From: Tribonema minus
Taxonomy: Eukaryota; Sar; Xanthophyceae; Tribonematales; Tribonemataceae
Direction of reading: 5' to 3'
Assembly (NCBI GenBank): GCA_017506865.1
Contig: JAFCMP010000468.1
Coordinates: 496,001-560,000 of the forward strand
DNA: 64,000 nt
This document shows positions 22,101 to 34,800 of this stretch, piece after piece. Every line of letters starts with the position of its first letter. The first letter of the stretch is position 1. The position numbers were made by a program, and so were the translations under genes. The notes under the pieces were generated by a model. The model was not told where the DNA came from and did not search any database. It worked only from the letters and a program-made list of their open reading frames with translations.

Positions 22101-22250
22101 GGCATCCGCAAACCAGGGCTCGTCGCTAACGCTCATGCGCAGGGCATTGGCACGAACGGCGGGGGCTGCCTGCCGCAGGCCAGCGGGGGCTACGAAGCCG
22201 TAGGTGCCCACCAGCAGGGCCAGGCATGCCACAATCTCCACCTGCACCAT
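16168..22250 (-). CDS. petH: Plastid ferredoxin-NADP+ reductase, seven exons
   Basis: Transfers electrons from reduced ferredoxin to NADP+ in the plastid stroma, the last step of linear photosynthetic electron flow. Exons: 22250-22066, 20576-20387, 19490-19321, 18915-18807, 17950-17750, 17142-16972, 16287-16168. All phases join, giving 381 aa. Residues 1-40 are a bipartite presequence: hydrophobic signal peptide, then GFVAP with Phe after the cleavage point, as in complex red plastids. FAD motifs: RLYS (about 154) and GVCSNF (about 195). NADP motifs: GTGIAPYRS (about 240), LSREQ and CGLKGMMPG. It ends in the conserved C-terminal Tyr of WHVEVY. Introns 1-6 are 0.4-1.5 kb and carry decayed copies of exon edges. 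The first exon is assigned because its phase-2 end and targeting sequence fit exactly. The root-type isoform is less likely given the presequence. Confidence 0.9.
16760..16910 (-). repeat. Decayed tandem copies of FNR exon 6 tail plus donor
   Basis: 16853-16905 repeats the last roughly 40 nt of exon 6 with its GTGAGC donor (genuine copy 16966-17020). A shorter, more diverged copy lies at 16760-16800. Flanking intron sequence (GTTGAAGACA, CACCAG) is duplicated with it. Confidence 0.75.
18040..18100 (-). repeat. Decayed copy of FNR exon 5 head plus acceptor
   Basis: It repeats the first roughly 45 nt of exon 5 (genuine 17907-17950) with its CAG acceptor. The two copies are separated by a long G-run at about 17970-17992. 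Confidence 0.8.
18648..18700 (-). repeat. Decayed copy of FNR exon 4 tail plus donor
   Basis: GCTCACCTTGCCGGAGGGCC at about 18649 matches the genuine exon 4 end and donor at about 18801, a spacing of roughly 150 bp. The coding match continues imperfectly for about 40 nt. Confidence 0.8.
18940..19300 (-). repeat. Serial copies of FNR exon 3 tail plus donor
   Basis: The genuine exon 3 end lies at 19321-19365. Copies with the GTACGT-type donor occur at about 19218-19265 and 19075-19120, with fragments at about 18990-19030. CTTCAAGCACAGC separates the copies at least five times. Confidence 0.8.
20161..20255. repeat. Dispersed repeat, copy in FNR intron 1
   Basis: About 95 bp beginning ATTCAAAAGATCGTAGAGCT and containing CACCAATAACCGTGGTCGCC. 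A clearly related copy lies at about 47770-47862 in the GH5 gene, with a partial third at about 47518-47545. It has no coding capacity. Confidence 0.8.
20650..20740 (-). repeat. Decayed copy of FNR exon 2 head plus acceptor
   Basis: 20660-20725 matches 20508-20580 (the start of exon 2 with its acceptor) at roughly 85-90 percent by eye, with small deletions that break the frame. Confidence 0.75.
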
Positions 22251-23415
22251 CTCGCTGCTTGCCCGTGTCCTGCTGAGAGTGATCACGAGTCCCAGCCGAG
22301 CCCCCGAGCTGACGATTGCAAGAAAGGGGGTTTGAGGTTGTTGAAGTTGGAGGCAGGCGACTCGCCTCGTCGACTGACGCAAAAAAAAAGAAAGCTCATT
22401 CGGCATGAAGGCCGGTCTGGTGACGACAGCTTTGACGACTGGCATCGCAACAAGTCTTGGCCTGCGTTCGAGCCTGCTGTTGCCAAGCGGCGCTCTTTCT
22501 GCTCGACTTGTTGTCGCTGGCAGCAGCCTGAGTATGACATCAAGGTCAGTGGTGCCTTGATGCAGCTTTGAGCAAACAGCAGCAGTCGTGCTGCAGCAAA
22601 TGCCCGCATTTTCCTCTTCAGATTTGCAAGGCCGTAACGTTTCATCATAGATGCTGTGCAGAGCAATCACTTGCTGATACCACTCGGCATGTAGAACGAA
22701 GCCATCTTCTTGCTTCCTTGCTCAATGCACTGCACTTGCGGATCAGAACGGCTTTTCATGTTATTGCATGACTGTATCCAGAAATGAGTACAAACGAATC
22801 AACACAAAGTTTGCCCTCTTGCAGCCCGCGGGGTGCGGGATCGGCCTTATGGCATACTGAGTCCTTACAGTAACTACTTTGGCAAAGTGACATTTGCCAT
22901 GAGGTTGCGCACCTGAGTCCTCACATTACTTTGGGACAGTATTACTGCCATGAGGCTGCTGCACTGTATTTTAACCAGATACCATGTGCTGGGGCGTGAT
23001 ACGGGCAGGTTCCCACACAGTTGTGGTTACTCAAAGCTGAGGAGTAGTTGGTCATGAAATTCCTACAGGTATGCCTCTTCCATGTGCCAGCCATGTGACA
23101 CGATTCTTCTGGTGCAATGTCACATGAGGCAAAAGCAAATGCACTATTTGCGAACTTTCACTCAGTAAATGACATGAAAGCAGAGGTGGCAATGTGTGCA
23201 TAAATGACAACAGACAAGCAAAACGCCAGGCGGCTTTGTGTCAACGCACGCTGCTAGCACATGGCCGGATGCGGGCAGGACTCACGCTGTCACACGCATG
23301 TGCGCCCATAGTAGCCCTCCAAGTATATCAGACGCAGGGACTCCACCGGTTGTCGTCACGCGCACGTGCGCACACCCAATCGCCGGCTCCCCGCCGTGCC
23401 TCTCAGGTTGACATC
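22251..23415. promoter_or_regulatory. Divergent intergenic region between FNR and ankyrin gene
   Basis: This 1.16-kb interval lies between the start codons of two genes transcribed away from each other, so it should hold both promoters. I could not identify a convincing TATA box or initiator. There is a 9-base A-run at about 22381. Confidence 0.4.
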
Positions 23416-25084
23416 ATGCCTCACTTCAAACACTACTCAATTGTGAGGTACTCTGCCCCCTCCCCCCCTCCCCCCCCCCCTCCCAGAGCCTACGAACGCT
23501 ACGACCCGGATGGCTTCGACCCGGAGCGCGACACGGTCGGCGCCGGCATATACGGCGGCAACGTGGTCAGGGACGTCGAGGGTAACATCGTCGTGGGCCG
23601 CCAGTATCAGGACCACAACGCGCGGCCGGGCCCCGTGTACGCGGGGACGGGCTACAGCCCCATGTCCAACGCCATACACAGGTGAGAACGCCGGAGTGAA
23701 GTTGCGGGTAGTGCCCGCTTGCTGCGCGGAGTGGGCACCTGCATGTGCTGCTATGGGCTCGCCCCCACCCCACCCCCAACTGGTTCGTCTCGGCTTCAGT
23801 TAATGTGGCTGGCCTGCTAGTCTCCTAGCGCATCAGCGCGTGCAGCCAGCGGGCCTCTGAGTTCGCCGCAATTGGACTCCGCGACCTACAGAGCTCGACG
23901 CGATGATACATACTGGAGCTTGCCTGCCGCCCGTATCCTATGTAAGCGTGAACTGCACTTGCAGGCTGGCTGCGCTGTGCCACGCGATCGCCTGTCCGTC
24001 GGGCAGGTGCGGGACGCTTTGTGACAGAGCAGCAACCGCTGGCATGGCATGAAGCGCAAGACAGTTCTCCAAACTGGGCAGCTTGCCTCCACTCTCGAAT
24101 CCAAGAGCCGAGTCACGTCAACCTGGGGCCCCTTTCTGGCTCGTGCCGATCTCACATGCCCTGAGTTGCCCCCCCTCACCGCTGCGATCTGTCAGGGGCC
24201 CGGACGCGGTGAAGGCCCTCCTGGCCACCGACGCGGCGCTCAAGGAGGAGATCTCCACGGGCGGCGCGCGCCCCCTGCACATCTGCGGCATGAGCAAGCG
24301 CGGCCAGCACTCCGCTCAGGTGAGCAGACCCCCAGCTCCTTTCTCGAGAAGCAGCGGCGGGCAGGGCCGCTCTCGCAGCATCGCCGTGCACCCCGCAACG
24401 GGGGGTCTGGGAGAGCGACCGCTGCGGCGTCCAATCTCCGTCGGAAGCGCCGCGAGTCGCCATGAGATAGTGGCTATGTGCGGCGCACTGGATGCGCGGC
24501 GCACAGGATGCGCGGCGCACTGGACGCGAGCGCACATGCATGCGGAGCACTGCACGTGTTGTACAGCTACCCATTTACCCCTCCCCGCAGCGCTGCAAGT
24601 GTTGTGCAGCTACCCATTTACCCCCCCCCGTGCCCCCCCCCCCCAACATCATCTCAGCAGAGCTTCAGCAGTGGTGCAGATCGCCTGGTGGAGCTAGACC
24701 CAGCCCCCCCACAGCAGTCAGGGACCCCGCGCATCTCCTCTTCACAGCAGGCCACCCGAGCAACACCTACAGTCGCCCCCACAAGCACGTGCCGACTCAC
24801 AGTGGGACGTCCCGTGTCCGCGGCTGCCGCAATCGCAGGTTTTGATTGACGCCGGCGCGGACATCCACGCCTTTGACAGCTACGGCTACACGCCGCTGCA
24901 CCGCATGGCCTCCAACAACCTGGCGGCGGGCGCGGAGGCGCTGCTGCGCGCGGGCGCCGACCCGCTCGCGAAGTCCGCGGAGCCCTTCCCCGGCAAGGAG
25001 ACGCCGCTCGAGATCGCCAAGGCGTCGCGCGCGTACGACGTCATCTTCCTCTTCCAGCGCCACATGGGCGCGGACGCGCAGTGA
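23416..25084 (+). CDS. Ankyrin-repeat protein, three or four exons
   Basis: Exons 23416-23447, 23487-23681, 24196-24319 and 24839-25084 join in phase to give 198 aa. Residues about 90-195 hold ankyrin repeats: an imperfect repeat (DAVKALLATDAAL...ARPLHICGMSK), then VLIDAGADIHAFDSYGYTPLH and a third ending in ETPLEIAKASRAYDVIFLF. Such repeats form a protein-binding surface; the partner is unknown. The N-terminus is acidic, with no signal peptide. The first intron would be only 39 nt (23448-23486), almost all C/T, and a multiple of three. If not spliced it would encode a short polyproline stretch, giving 211 aa. The start Met at 23416 has A at -3. Upstream in-frame Mets lead into non-conserved sequence. 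Confidence 0.75.
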
Positions 25085-28000
25085 CGTGCAGGGGTCCACC
25101 ATGCATGCGTGCGTCTGAAGCTTTGGAGGATGATAAGCACAGCGGGGGGCAGTTAAGGCTGTATGCCAGTTGCATACGTGCGGCGCGTGGCTTCGCTGTC
25201 GTGCCCTGCCCACCTTTGGAAAGCGATTTGGGAAGCGTGGAAGGGGGGGGGGTGCGGAGGGGTACCGAACGGATGGTCCTCTCGCGGGTTCGGCACCAGT
25301 TGTGGGGGGGACAAGGCGGACCGTCAACAGTGTAGCACGCTTCGACCGCTGGACTACCCGCACCTTTACTTGGAGCCCTTGGCATACAGCAAAATGGGAC
25401 CCGAGCTGGTCCGCCAATTTGGCATCTTCAAAGCCTCATTACACCATGCGGCCCACGCGCCGCCTGCACGTGATTTTAAAACAAATATACAAATGGTAGC
25501 CTGCATCATGAATCTGGACTCTACGCTTGGTCTGCTGTGCTGTGCTCGACCTGTGCTTTGAATCATTCTGACTGCTGAATGAATGGTATGTTTAGGCAGC
25601 ATGCTGTGCCATGGCTGGACAACACAGCATCATCCGCTCATCCTGCTTTGGTCATTCAGACTGTGCGCAATGCCAGCTGCAGCAGTATGACATGCGTACT
25701 ATTAGCAAAACGCGCTTGGGTTTGCCTGCTGGTTCACTGCAGTCACTGGGCTACAAAGGTTTTTAAAAGCATAGCACGACGCGCTTGGCTTGCCTGTTGG
25801 TCCACTACAGGCACTGGGCTGCAAAGTTGTACTGCACTTGTGTCCCATCGACGCTGTTGTTGGCACTCCGATAGAAGCCATGCTGCTTAAGCAGATAACA
25901 TGATCATTGAGCGAATCATGCAAGGCTTGTCTGCCCGCGTGTAGCATCAGAGTCTGAATGCCGCACATCTCTATGAGGCTGGCTGGAGTCAGGCAACGGT
26001 TCAAATGACCCTGCCCTCACGGCCCCCCTCCAAGTTGCATGACGAATGATCACGGGCTGCTTCAACGCTAGCACCACTACAGCTACCTATGCGGCGCGCA
26101 GGCGCTGCCGGAGCGGCCTATGCCACCGAGGTGATCCCGACCGTTACACGATGCGAGCAGGCAGAGAACGACCGCATCAGCAGAGATGGCATGCCCAAAC
26201 AGGGGCTTCACTTTTGAGGCTCTCCAGTGTGGCGCCATGCCTGCAGCAGCATCGCAAGCGTCTGCTGAGCACATGTGACACCACAGGAAGCGTCCGTTGA
26301 GGCCCTTGCGACTGAGGTGCAAATGGGGCGTACTGCTCAATCTGCGAACAGTGCATGCGGCTCGACACAGCGTTCACATCAACGTGCGTATGCTAGCGGA
26401 CAGGTATTGCTGATGCATGACGCGTGCAACAATGTGCTGCCAAATAAGCATTTACGCGCTTATGCGCGCTTCATTTGGAGCCCCCCCCCGCCCCCCCCCC
26501 CCCCCTTCCAGGATGAACTATGCCTCTAGACCAAGCCCCTACCCCCCCACCGTCCGCAAGAGATCAACGCTGACCATGGCAGCGCATTTGCGGTGAACCA
26601 CACGGCATGCGCCCGTTATGCCTGCTGACAACAGTGGCTCATACACCCACGGCAGCGTGATGACGATGACCGGCTTTGACGGCCGCGTGTCATGATGGCG
26701 CTTCCGCAAGCTGTGCCCTGAGCGCCTCTTTTGCCCTGCGCAGATGCGCCAGGCGCTCGTCCGCGGAGCCGCCAGCTGAGCCGCTTACGCCGCCGCCGCC
26801 GGCTACAGTGCTGGCGTCCAGCGGGGGCGCGGCGCCGCTGCGAGACAATGCAGCGGACACACTGCGCGATTAGCACACGAGCTGAAACACTGCCATAAAA
26901 AAGTGTACCTCAAAGTTGTTCATTGAGGTTGCAAGGCAAAAGCAGCCCCCAAGCCAAGAAATCGTAGAAAGCACAGCACAGCTGGTCCTGCAAAATTGAT
27001 GAGTCAGCCCCCTGACAACGCCGCTGCCGCTGGCGCTGGCCCTCCCTGGCACAAGCATGCCATGCTGCTGACGCATGCTGCATCATCCCACTGCAAGGCA
27101 TTGGGCAGTGTCGCAGTTCTGATTGCTGGAGACTCTGAGCGCTCCGTGTTCATGCGTTTTGAACGTTGTCAGTAGCACATCGGTCCGCAACGGCTTGGGA
27201 AGTGGAGAAGGGAGGGGGGTGGGAAGGTCAAAGAGGGGACACGGCGCGGTATATAGGGGCCTGAACCTGCACTTTGACAACGACAGGCACTTCAGCCGTG
27301 AGTGACCCTTGAGGAGACGTATCTACTCGCAAGGTCTGCATGGCAGCGCACACGCGCATGCATTCGCACGCCTGTCTGCCATGCTCGCCCTGGCACTGTC
27401 ACAATGGCAGCACTTCGGGCGCCGCACAGGTGGCGTACCTTGCTGAGCGCTGCTGAGAGCGGTGCAGCAGCAACGCAGGCACCGACGGCCCCGGCGCGAA
27501 TGCCTCCTGCGCTGGCAGCTGCGCTCCCCACTGCTGCGGCTGACGGCGATGCGGCTCGTGCGCAGCGGCGCGGCGTCCGGCGCTCCATGGTCGTGATGCC
27601 GCCGCCGCTGCTGCTGCTGTCGCTGCAGAAACCGTGTAATGGTGTGTAAGCAGCGCATGCGCTAAGTGAAGCCAGTTTTGTGCGGGCGCTTCAGATGCGT
27701 CTTGCGGTGAAGAAGCGCGAAGAGAGGCGCTACGCTGTGGGACTCGTGCTGCGCGGCCTCGGTGACGGTGCTCAGTGCGCCACAGTGCGATCAACATAAG
27801 CATGGCGCGATGCGGCACTACGTTGGTGCGTAACGTTAGCAAGGTGTCACAGTTCCGCGCGGCAACTCACGCTGACGGTGCAGGAAACCAGCACTCGCCG
27901 CAAAGTCATGCTGGAAAGCTCGTTTCGAGGGTACAAACAAGCAGCGCGTCTCGGCCTCAAGCGCTTTGCCCCCCCCCTGCCCCCCCCCCCACTTGCTGGC

Positions 28001-28839
28001 GCTGGTGTCAATGGCAAGTGCACCATCAAGTTCGAAGGCGCAAGTGCAATGAAGTGTATATAGATGCGACACTTGTTGCGCTGAGCAGTGCGCGTGGCTC
28101 ACCCCGCTGAGCGCTGCTGTGTGGAGGGCTCAGGAATGCGGGCGACGCCGTCCCCGTGCCCCCTGACTGTCGGAAGTCCTGCTGTTGCCCCCAGACGCCC
28201 CTGCAGTGGCAGAGGGGGTGGGGCGTGGAGACAGCTATGGTGATTTTGGCACTTGAGAAAAAGTGCTGCTGGTCACGACTAACGGAGTGAGTGTGCCCTC
28301 ATCAAAGAAGTTCTCAATGCTCGCTGCACTGCAGCGAATTTACACTGAGCTCTGAATTTCTTGATGAGTGGCTGCAGACACTGCAGGTGAAACCAACACC
28401 AACCACGTGCATTGCGAATATTAGTCCCCTTGTTAAAGTCTGAGTGGCATGCAGCCTGGGGCACAACCGAGCACAGTGCAATGCAACGCGCTACTGCGTT
28501 GCGTCAGCGCCTCCAGCGCCACAGATGCAGCCATGGCTAGCGCCGTGCTGAAGAGCTGCAGGCCGTGTGTCACGCAGACGTGCAGGCGACGGGTCAGCAG
28601 CTTCCGCGCTCAACCCAAACCGCACTGCGAGTCCAAGCGCTTCAAAGTACTTCGAAGTGTGCGACTCCGCACGAAAGCTTGCTGCACGCAGCGCGGGACA
28701 CTGCAGCGCACCGGTCTGTGCAGCAACAGCCATTGAGCGCGGCGGCGCAGCGCCCGTTCGATCCGCCCGATGCCGCTGCGTCGCGACACCACCGCCGCAA
28801 CGTTGTGATGACAGCAAGGGCCCGACTGTCAAAGCTGCG
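25085..28839. other. Largely unassigned region between convergent genes
   Basis: No gene could be assembled with confidence. Poly-C tracts ending in CAG at about 26480-26511 and 27967-27990 resemble acceptor tracts of this genome. See the separate low-confidence entry for exon-like patches. Confidence 0.4.
26512..27761 (+). CDS. Exon-like patches, putative gene not resolved
   Basis: Short open segments bounded by plausible AG and GT sites occur on the plus strand. They are 26512-26592 (starts MNYASRPSPYPPTV, after a poly-C acceptor), 26635-26686 (GSYTHGSVMTMTGFDGR, joining the first in phase), 27257-27297 (GLNLHFDNDRHFS before GTGAGTG) and 27695-27761 (MRLAVKKREERRYAVGLVL). The residue mix looks protein-like, but later phases do not all agree and I recognise no domain. 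This may be a real small gene, a pseudogene, or chance. Transcript data would decide. Confidence 0.2.
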
Positions 28840-31800
28840 CTACCGCAGCGGCAGCACGCAACGTGAACTGCGCGGCGCATCGCGGCGCACGCGACTGCGC
28901 TCGCACCGCCGCCTTGCGCCGCCCCCGCGTAGTCTCCGCACAGCACGGACAGCAGACTGGATGTCCGCAGAGTGCCAAGATGATGTCGCTCCGTCAACTT
29001 GCCTGGGGCCAGCGCCCGCCACCGCCAGGTCTTGCGGCGAATCGTAGCTGTCTAACGACGAGCTCGCAGCCGACTCCTGCGGCGCCGGCGACCCCCTGTA
29101 CACCTGCATGGAGACCCCCCGCCCCCCGGTGGTTTCCCCCTGCGCGGGTAAGGGGCGCGCGGCGCGCCGCCGCGGCGGTGGCGGCGGCGTCGCCGGCGGC
29201 GCGTCCCCTGGCGCGCCGCGCTCGGCGCCGCCGTGCCGCGACGGCGGCGACGCGCCGGAGACGTCGCCACCGCCGCCGCCGCCGTGGCCGCTGTCGCTGG
29301 GTGATGATGCCGCGTCCACAGCGGCCGCGAACGGGCTGTCCGCGCCTGCGCTCGTCGTCGGCGAGAACACTCTCGCGGACCCCCAGCCCGACTGGCCGTC
29401 GGTTACGAAGGCGCCGCTGCCCTGCGGGGGAGGCGCTGGCGCGGCCGTCTGCGCTGACTGTGCAAGTGTGCTGGTCGGAGCGTTGTAATGGCGCTGGAGG
29501 AAGGGGGACGGCGGCGGCGCTGCCGCGTTGGCGGTGGCGGCGGCCGCGGCGGCGGCGGTGGTGGCGGACTGTACCGCCGCGAGGAGGTACGCGTGCTGCT
29601 GCTGCAGGCTGCCGAGGCCGCCTTCGACCGCCGCGATCCTGAACTCAGAGTAGAGGTGAAGTTGAGAGAGGGAGAAAAGAGAGAGGTGGAGACGATCATT
29701 GACACGGTTCGACACCGGGAAGAGGGGGGGGGGGGTTCGCATGCCCACATTCCGATGACAAGGTGCTGTCACATGTTATGTAGACGCGTCACTTTTGCAA
29801 GACGGCGCACGCCGCTGTCGCCGTCGCAATCCTGCCTTTTGAACATTCAACATGGGCTGTCGCTGCTGTGAAGTTGAAACACACATGCATGCATACCTAC
29901 CTAGCCTCGTGCCCCTCGATCTGCCCCTCCACCCAGCCCATCTGCTCGTCCCAGCCACCGCGCTCCAGCTCCTCCGCGACGGCGCGCGCGACCGTCGCCG
30001 CCGTGCCAGCAGTGCTCAGCGCGTCAGCGCTCCGCAGCTCCGGCCCGTCCCCATCGTCGCCGCGGCTGCCCGCGCGCGCCATTGTAGGTGACAGGGGGGA
30101 CCCCCATGCGGGATGCGCGCTCGGGGCCCCCGCATCGGAGGGGGGGCGGTGGCAGCCTTGAGAGGCATGTTGAAGTTGGTCTTGAAGTTGATCACGGCTC
30201 GCCGCCGCGGCGCGCTCGAGGGCGTCCAGCCGCGCCACCACCTGCGTCGCGCCGGTGCGGAAGCAGTGGGGCGCGTCAGCGACGCGTAGCAGTGCGTTGT
30301 GCTGCTGCTGACGATCATGGATATGCGGCGGTGTTCAACAAGGCCTTGAAGTTGGCCGTGCCGTGGCAGTTCTGACAGGGCGGCCGCCTCCCCCTCTGCG
30401 TGCAGCAGCGCAGCAGCTCCGTACCGCCGGTGCGGCGCGCGGCGTGAGCCGCAACGCACCCCCCCATGTGACACAGCAGGTACAGCGGTGTACTTCACTC
30501 ACTTCCGCTTGAGGGGCGGCAACCCTATCCTGCACCACGCCGTTTACAGCACGTATGCACCTACTGAGCCGGTGCGCGTTGTCGCTGCTAGGAGCGCTAT
30601 GACTTCACAGACTGCAGTCCACCACTGGCCTGTCCTGGTGGTGCACCACAGTTCACACGGGTGCACCGCAGTTCACAAGGGTGCACAGCAGTACACGCCG
30701 CTGACCCCCTCACCTCGTCGCCCAGGTCCACCAGCTGCGCCTCCACCGCCTGCGCCGCCGCGTGCGCCGCCGCCGCCGCCTGCCGCGCCGCCGCGACGTC
30801 CTCCTCCAGCTCTGCCGCCGCCGCCGCCGCCGCTGCTGCCGCCGCCGTGGAGCTGTGCAGCGCCTGAGCGCTGCTGCTGCTGTGGTGCTGAGCGCTGCCG
30901 GCGTACGGCGTCAGCGGCCGCGCGCCGCCGTCGTTGAGCTGCCCGACGATGTCCTCCACTATTGACTTGTTCTGCTGCGCGGCGCCCTCGAGGTCCTCCA
31001 CCCTGGCGATCAGCTCTGCGTAGGGTTGCACGAAAACGTACTTGGCCACACAAAAACGGCGTATTTGGGGCGTATATGGCAACCAGAAATACGTCTTCAG
31101 CAAACCTTAACATGACTAGAGCTTAGAAATAAAGTTCAAAATGCGCTTTTGTGCAACCGTAGCACCGCCCGCCGCCGCGCGCAGGGTACGACCACGTGAG
31201 ACAGTGTGTCAGGGCAGGGCCGCGTTGATTGGGGCTGGGGTTAGGGTTAGGGCAGTGCCAGCAGCCAATTTTCGTTTCGGCATACCCAGCCCATGACAGC
31301 GTATGTCGGGATCAGGGCGCATGCGTTCCTGCCTGAGCAAGGACACGCGGGGCAGCGCGTCAGGGCCGCGTTTGTTACGGTTAGGGTTTGGGTTTGGGCA
31401 GTGTCAGTGAGGGCCGCATTTTGCCTCGGCGTACCCAGCCCATGACAGTTGCTGCCTGAGCGGGGCTCACAGTGCCAAGAGAGCGAGGAGCTCAGGGGGG
31501 CTGCGGCAGTGCTCCACTTGTGCAAGGCTGGAGCGGAGCACCGGATGCTCGGGCCGCGGCAATGTCAACCTGAATTTGGTGCGCGCTCGATGCAGGAGCG
31601 CGGCTGCCTACATATATCTGCTTGAAGTGCTTTGGCTTCATGCGCTGGACATTCAACGCATCGGCCCGAGCTCAAGCCCTATGATCATGACTTACTCGCT
31701 CACTCACTGACTCAGCATTGAGAGTGTTGGCCTCGAGCTCCTCCATATGCGGCGCCAGTTTCGTGAGGGCCTCCGACACGCGCGTGCCGCGGCATCCACC

Positions 31801-34800
31801 TCACTCGCTCACTCACTCACTCACTCACTCACTTTTTCACTCAAACACTCGCCATTGAGAGCATTGGCCTTGAACTCCTGCACGTGACGCGCGGGTTGCC
31901 GCGCCGTCTGCCTCACTCAGCCAGTCATTCACTCACTCACTCACTCACTCCCTCAGTCACTCACCGTTGTGAGCGTTGGCCTCGAGCTCCTCCATGCGCG
32001 CCACCTTTACAACGGCCTCCAGCACGCGCGCGCCTCCGCGCCGTCCGCTTTGCTCACCCACTCACCCACTCACTCACTCACTTCCTCAGTCACTCACCGT
32101 TCAGAGCGTTGGCCTCGAGCTCCTCCATGCGCGCCGCCGGTTTCGCAACCATATCTGACACGCGTGCCGCCGTGCCGTCCGCCTCACTCACCCACCCACT
32201 CACTCACTCATATACTCACTCACTCACCGTTAAGTGCATTGGCCTCGAGCTCCTCCATGCGCGCCGCCACCTCCGCGACGGCCTCGGACATGCGTGCTGC
32301 CGCGCCGTCCGCGTCCGCGCGCCGCCGCAGCGCCGCCTCCAGCGCCGGCCGCACCTCCTCCTTGTTGGCCTGACATGCCAATGACGCAAAGGTTGCAAAT
32401 CGGCAGTTGCGTGCACGCTTTCGGAGAGGTGAAGAAGGCTGCATCTCAGCGCTGACATGTACGCATGCATTGTATGTACGTGTACCCCTGGCTCCTTGGG
32501 TACCCCCTGCGGCCCCCCCTTCACCAGCGGCGCATTCCATGCGTATGCGTAAACCAAGCGTTAGGATTAGGGGTTAGGGCTAGGGTAAGTGCACGGCCGC
32601 GGCGTCATAGCAATGCAGATGCGGTGCCCTCCTCCGAGTCGATCTCACAAAGTCACAGCGCCGCGCAGTGCTCAACTCATAGGAAACACTGCTCAGATTG
32701 CCTTTGCGGGCCTGCGGAGCGCTGCTGCGCTGCTGGCGCGATGACCCGCCTGCCGCGCTCCGCAGCGCCGGCGGACGCCGTGCGCTGGCAAACGCGACGG
32801 ACGCGGCGTTTCAAACCCTCCAAGTACCAAACAGCGCTCACAAACGTGCCGTCCATGTCATGTTCAATAGAACTCTCACCTTTCTGTGGAGCGCTGCCGC
32901 GACGCTGGCGCGGTTGGCCTTGGCGGCGAGCGCCGTCTCCAGCGTGGCCGCGTCGGCCTTGCCCGCCAGCTGCGGCGCGGCGGAGGCGCACACGGCAGCA
33001 TGTACGTTTAGTATGTGGTAACGGGCGGGCAGCGGGAGGGGCACAAAGTGTGTAAAAGGCAGTTGCTGCGTATTCATTGATGCAACAACTCAAGCGTCTA
33101 GATGCCGGCTGCATCGCTGCGGGTTACGTCTTCGTGAACGCAAGGCCTGGTATCGTAAACTTCATCATCTGCTGGTCGCCGCACGCACACGGCAGTTGCA
33201 TGCAAACTTTCAAGCAGACGACGGCGACGACCACCCGTCTGCTTGCACGCTTACTCAGATGCCACATACGTGCACAGTAACACCGCTCTGCACCAGCATG
33301 CGCCTCACGATCTCGTCAGCGGCAACAACCTCGACCGCGCGGGAGAGTCACCGCCGCCATGTCCTTTTCAACCAACTTCAAACCGCCCTTTCCGCCCCCC
33401 CGATGCCCCCTAGAGCAACGTGGCGTTCCACCTGCGCCTCTAGGCTGTCAATCCACACACCACACACATGACAGCATCACCGCCCCTGCAACAGTCAACC
33501 GCAGGAACGTCGCCTCCACGCACTTCAACCACCTAACACAGACCCTGCTCCGTTAGTACTATAGTTGAAGTATGGCGTCACCTGCGCCTCCAGGCTGTCG
33601 ATCCTGCGGCGCACGTCCGGCGCGTCCAGCAGCAGCCCCTGCGCCTCGCACGCGTCCACGCGCCTGCACAACGAGAATAAACAAGGGGGGCGGCGCGGGG
33701 GGGGGGGGTCAACTCAGCAGCAGCGCTCGAGGCCGTCGTGGCTGCACACGAGTACTTCGAGGTATGCCGCAACGACCGGTCGGCGCCGCTTCGGGGGGGG
33801 GGGGGAATGGAGGGCGTAAAAGTGCGCACTGCTGACGCGCCGTCAAGGGCAGAAGGGGGGCGGCGCAATGGGAGGGGGGGGGGGGGAGGGGCGTCTCAGC
33901 AGCGGCAGCGCTCGACGCCGTCGGCTGCATGCGGCGTACTTGAAAGTTCGCCGCAGACACCAATCAGCGCCCTCGCGCTGAGCTCTGCTCCGGGCTTGTG
34001 AGGCCGCGGAGCATCACCCGCCGCCTCGGCGCGACGCGTCAGAACCTGTGAACGCCGCTGGCGCGCATGCCTAACCCTAACCGAACCCTAAGCCTAAGCC
34101 TACGCGGAGGGCGCAATGGACTCGCGGCGCCGGCGCGCCGTTTGCAAAGGCTGACGATGCGTAGCGCGATGGTTTTGGGCCCTTCGCCGCTGCCGTTTGC
34201 TTCTAGACCTTGATTTGCGTCTGGAGGCGGCCCGCTGACCGCGGCACGTTAGGCTTGGTTAGGGTTAGGGTTCGGGTTAGGGTAGGTCGCAGGGGCATTG
34301 TGTAGTGCACGGCGCCTTTGGAGCGCATGCCTAACCCTAACCTAACCCTAACCATTAGCCAGAAAGGAGGCCGCAATGGGCTCAAAGGTTTTGCCGCCTT
34401 GCCGCTGCTGTTCACGTTCAAAACGGCATCCGCGCCTCAAGATGACCCACTGGCTGCGGCGTGTTTGTCGTAGGGACACTGTGTACGGCACCTTTGGAGC
34501 GCCGCCGACGCCTCCTCCAGCGCCTTCAGCCGCGCGCTGTTCGCCTGCCAGCGCTGGGACTCCTGCAGCCCCCCGCGCGCAGCGACGCTCTGCACCTGGC
34601 TCCTCAGCTCCGCCACCTGGCACGGTTTGCGAGGGGTCGTGCAGAGAGATATGTTAGGCGGTACACTTTGAAACCGTGGTGTTCGCTGTGGCGTCACACT
34701 GGCTCGCAGCAGCAATCGGCGTCTGGCTCCCGAGGCCCTGCTGCCACATGGCGCAGTCTCATGCCAGACGAATATTCTCAACTGCTGGCTGAGCTCTCGG

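Noticed and set aside
23194..23415. N-terminal extension of the ankyrin protein from an upstream in-frame Met
   Set aside because: The residues have no conserved character and a CTCTCAG acceptor-like site precedes the better-placed Met at 23416.
31884..32384. Plus-strand open frame rich in Thr/His/Ser/Leu repeats
   Set aside because: It is the CTCA microsatellite and antisense exon-tail copies read in frame, not a protein gene.
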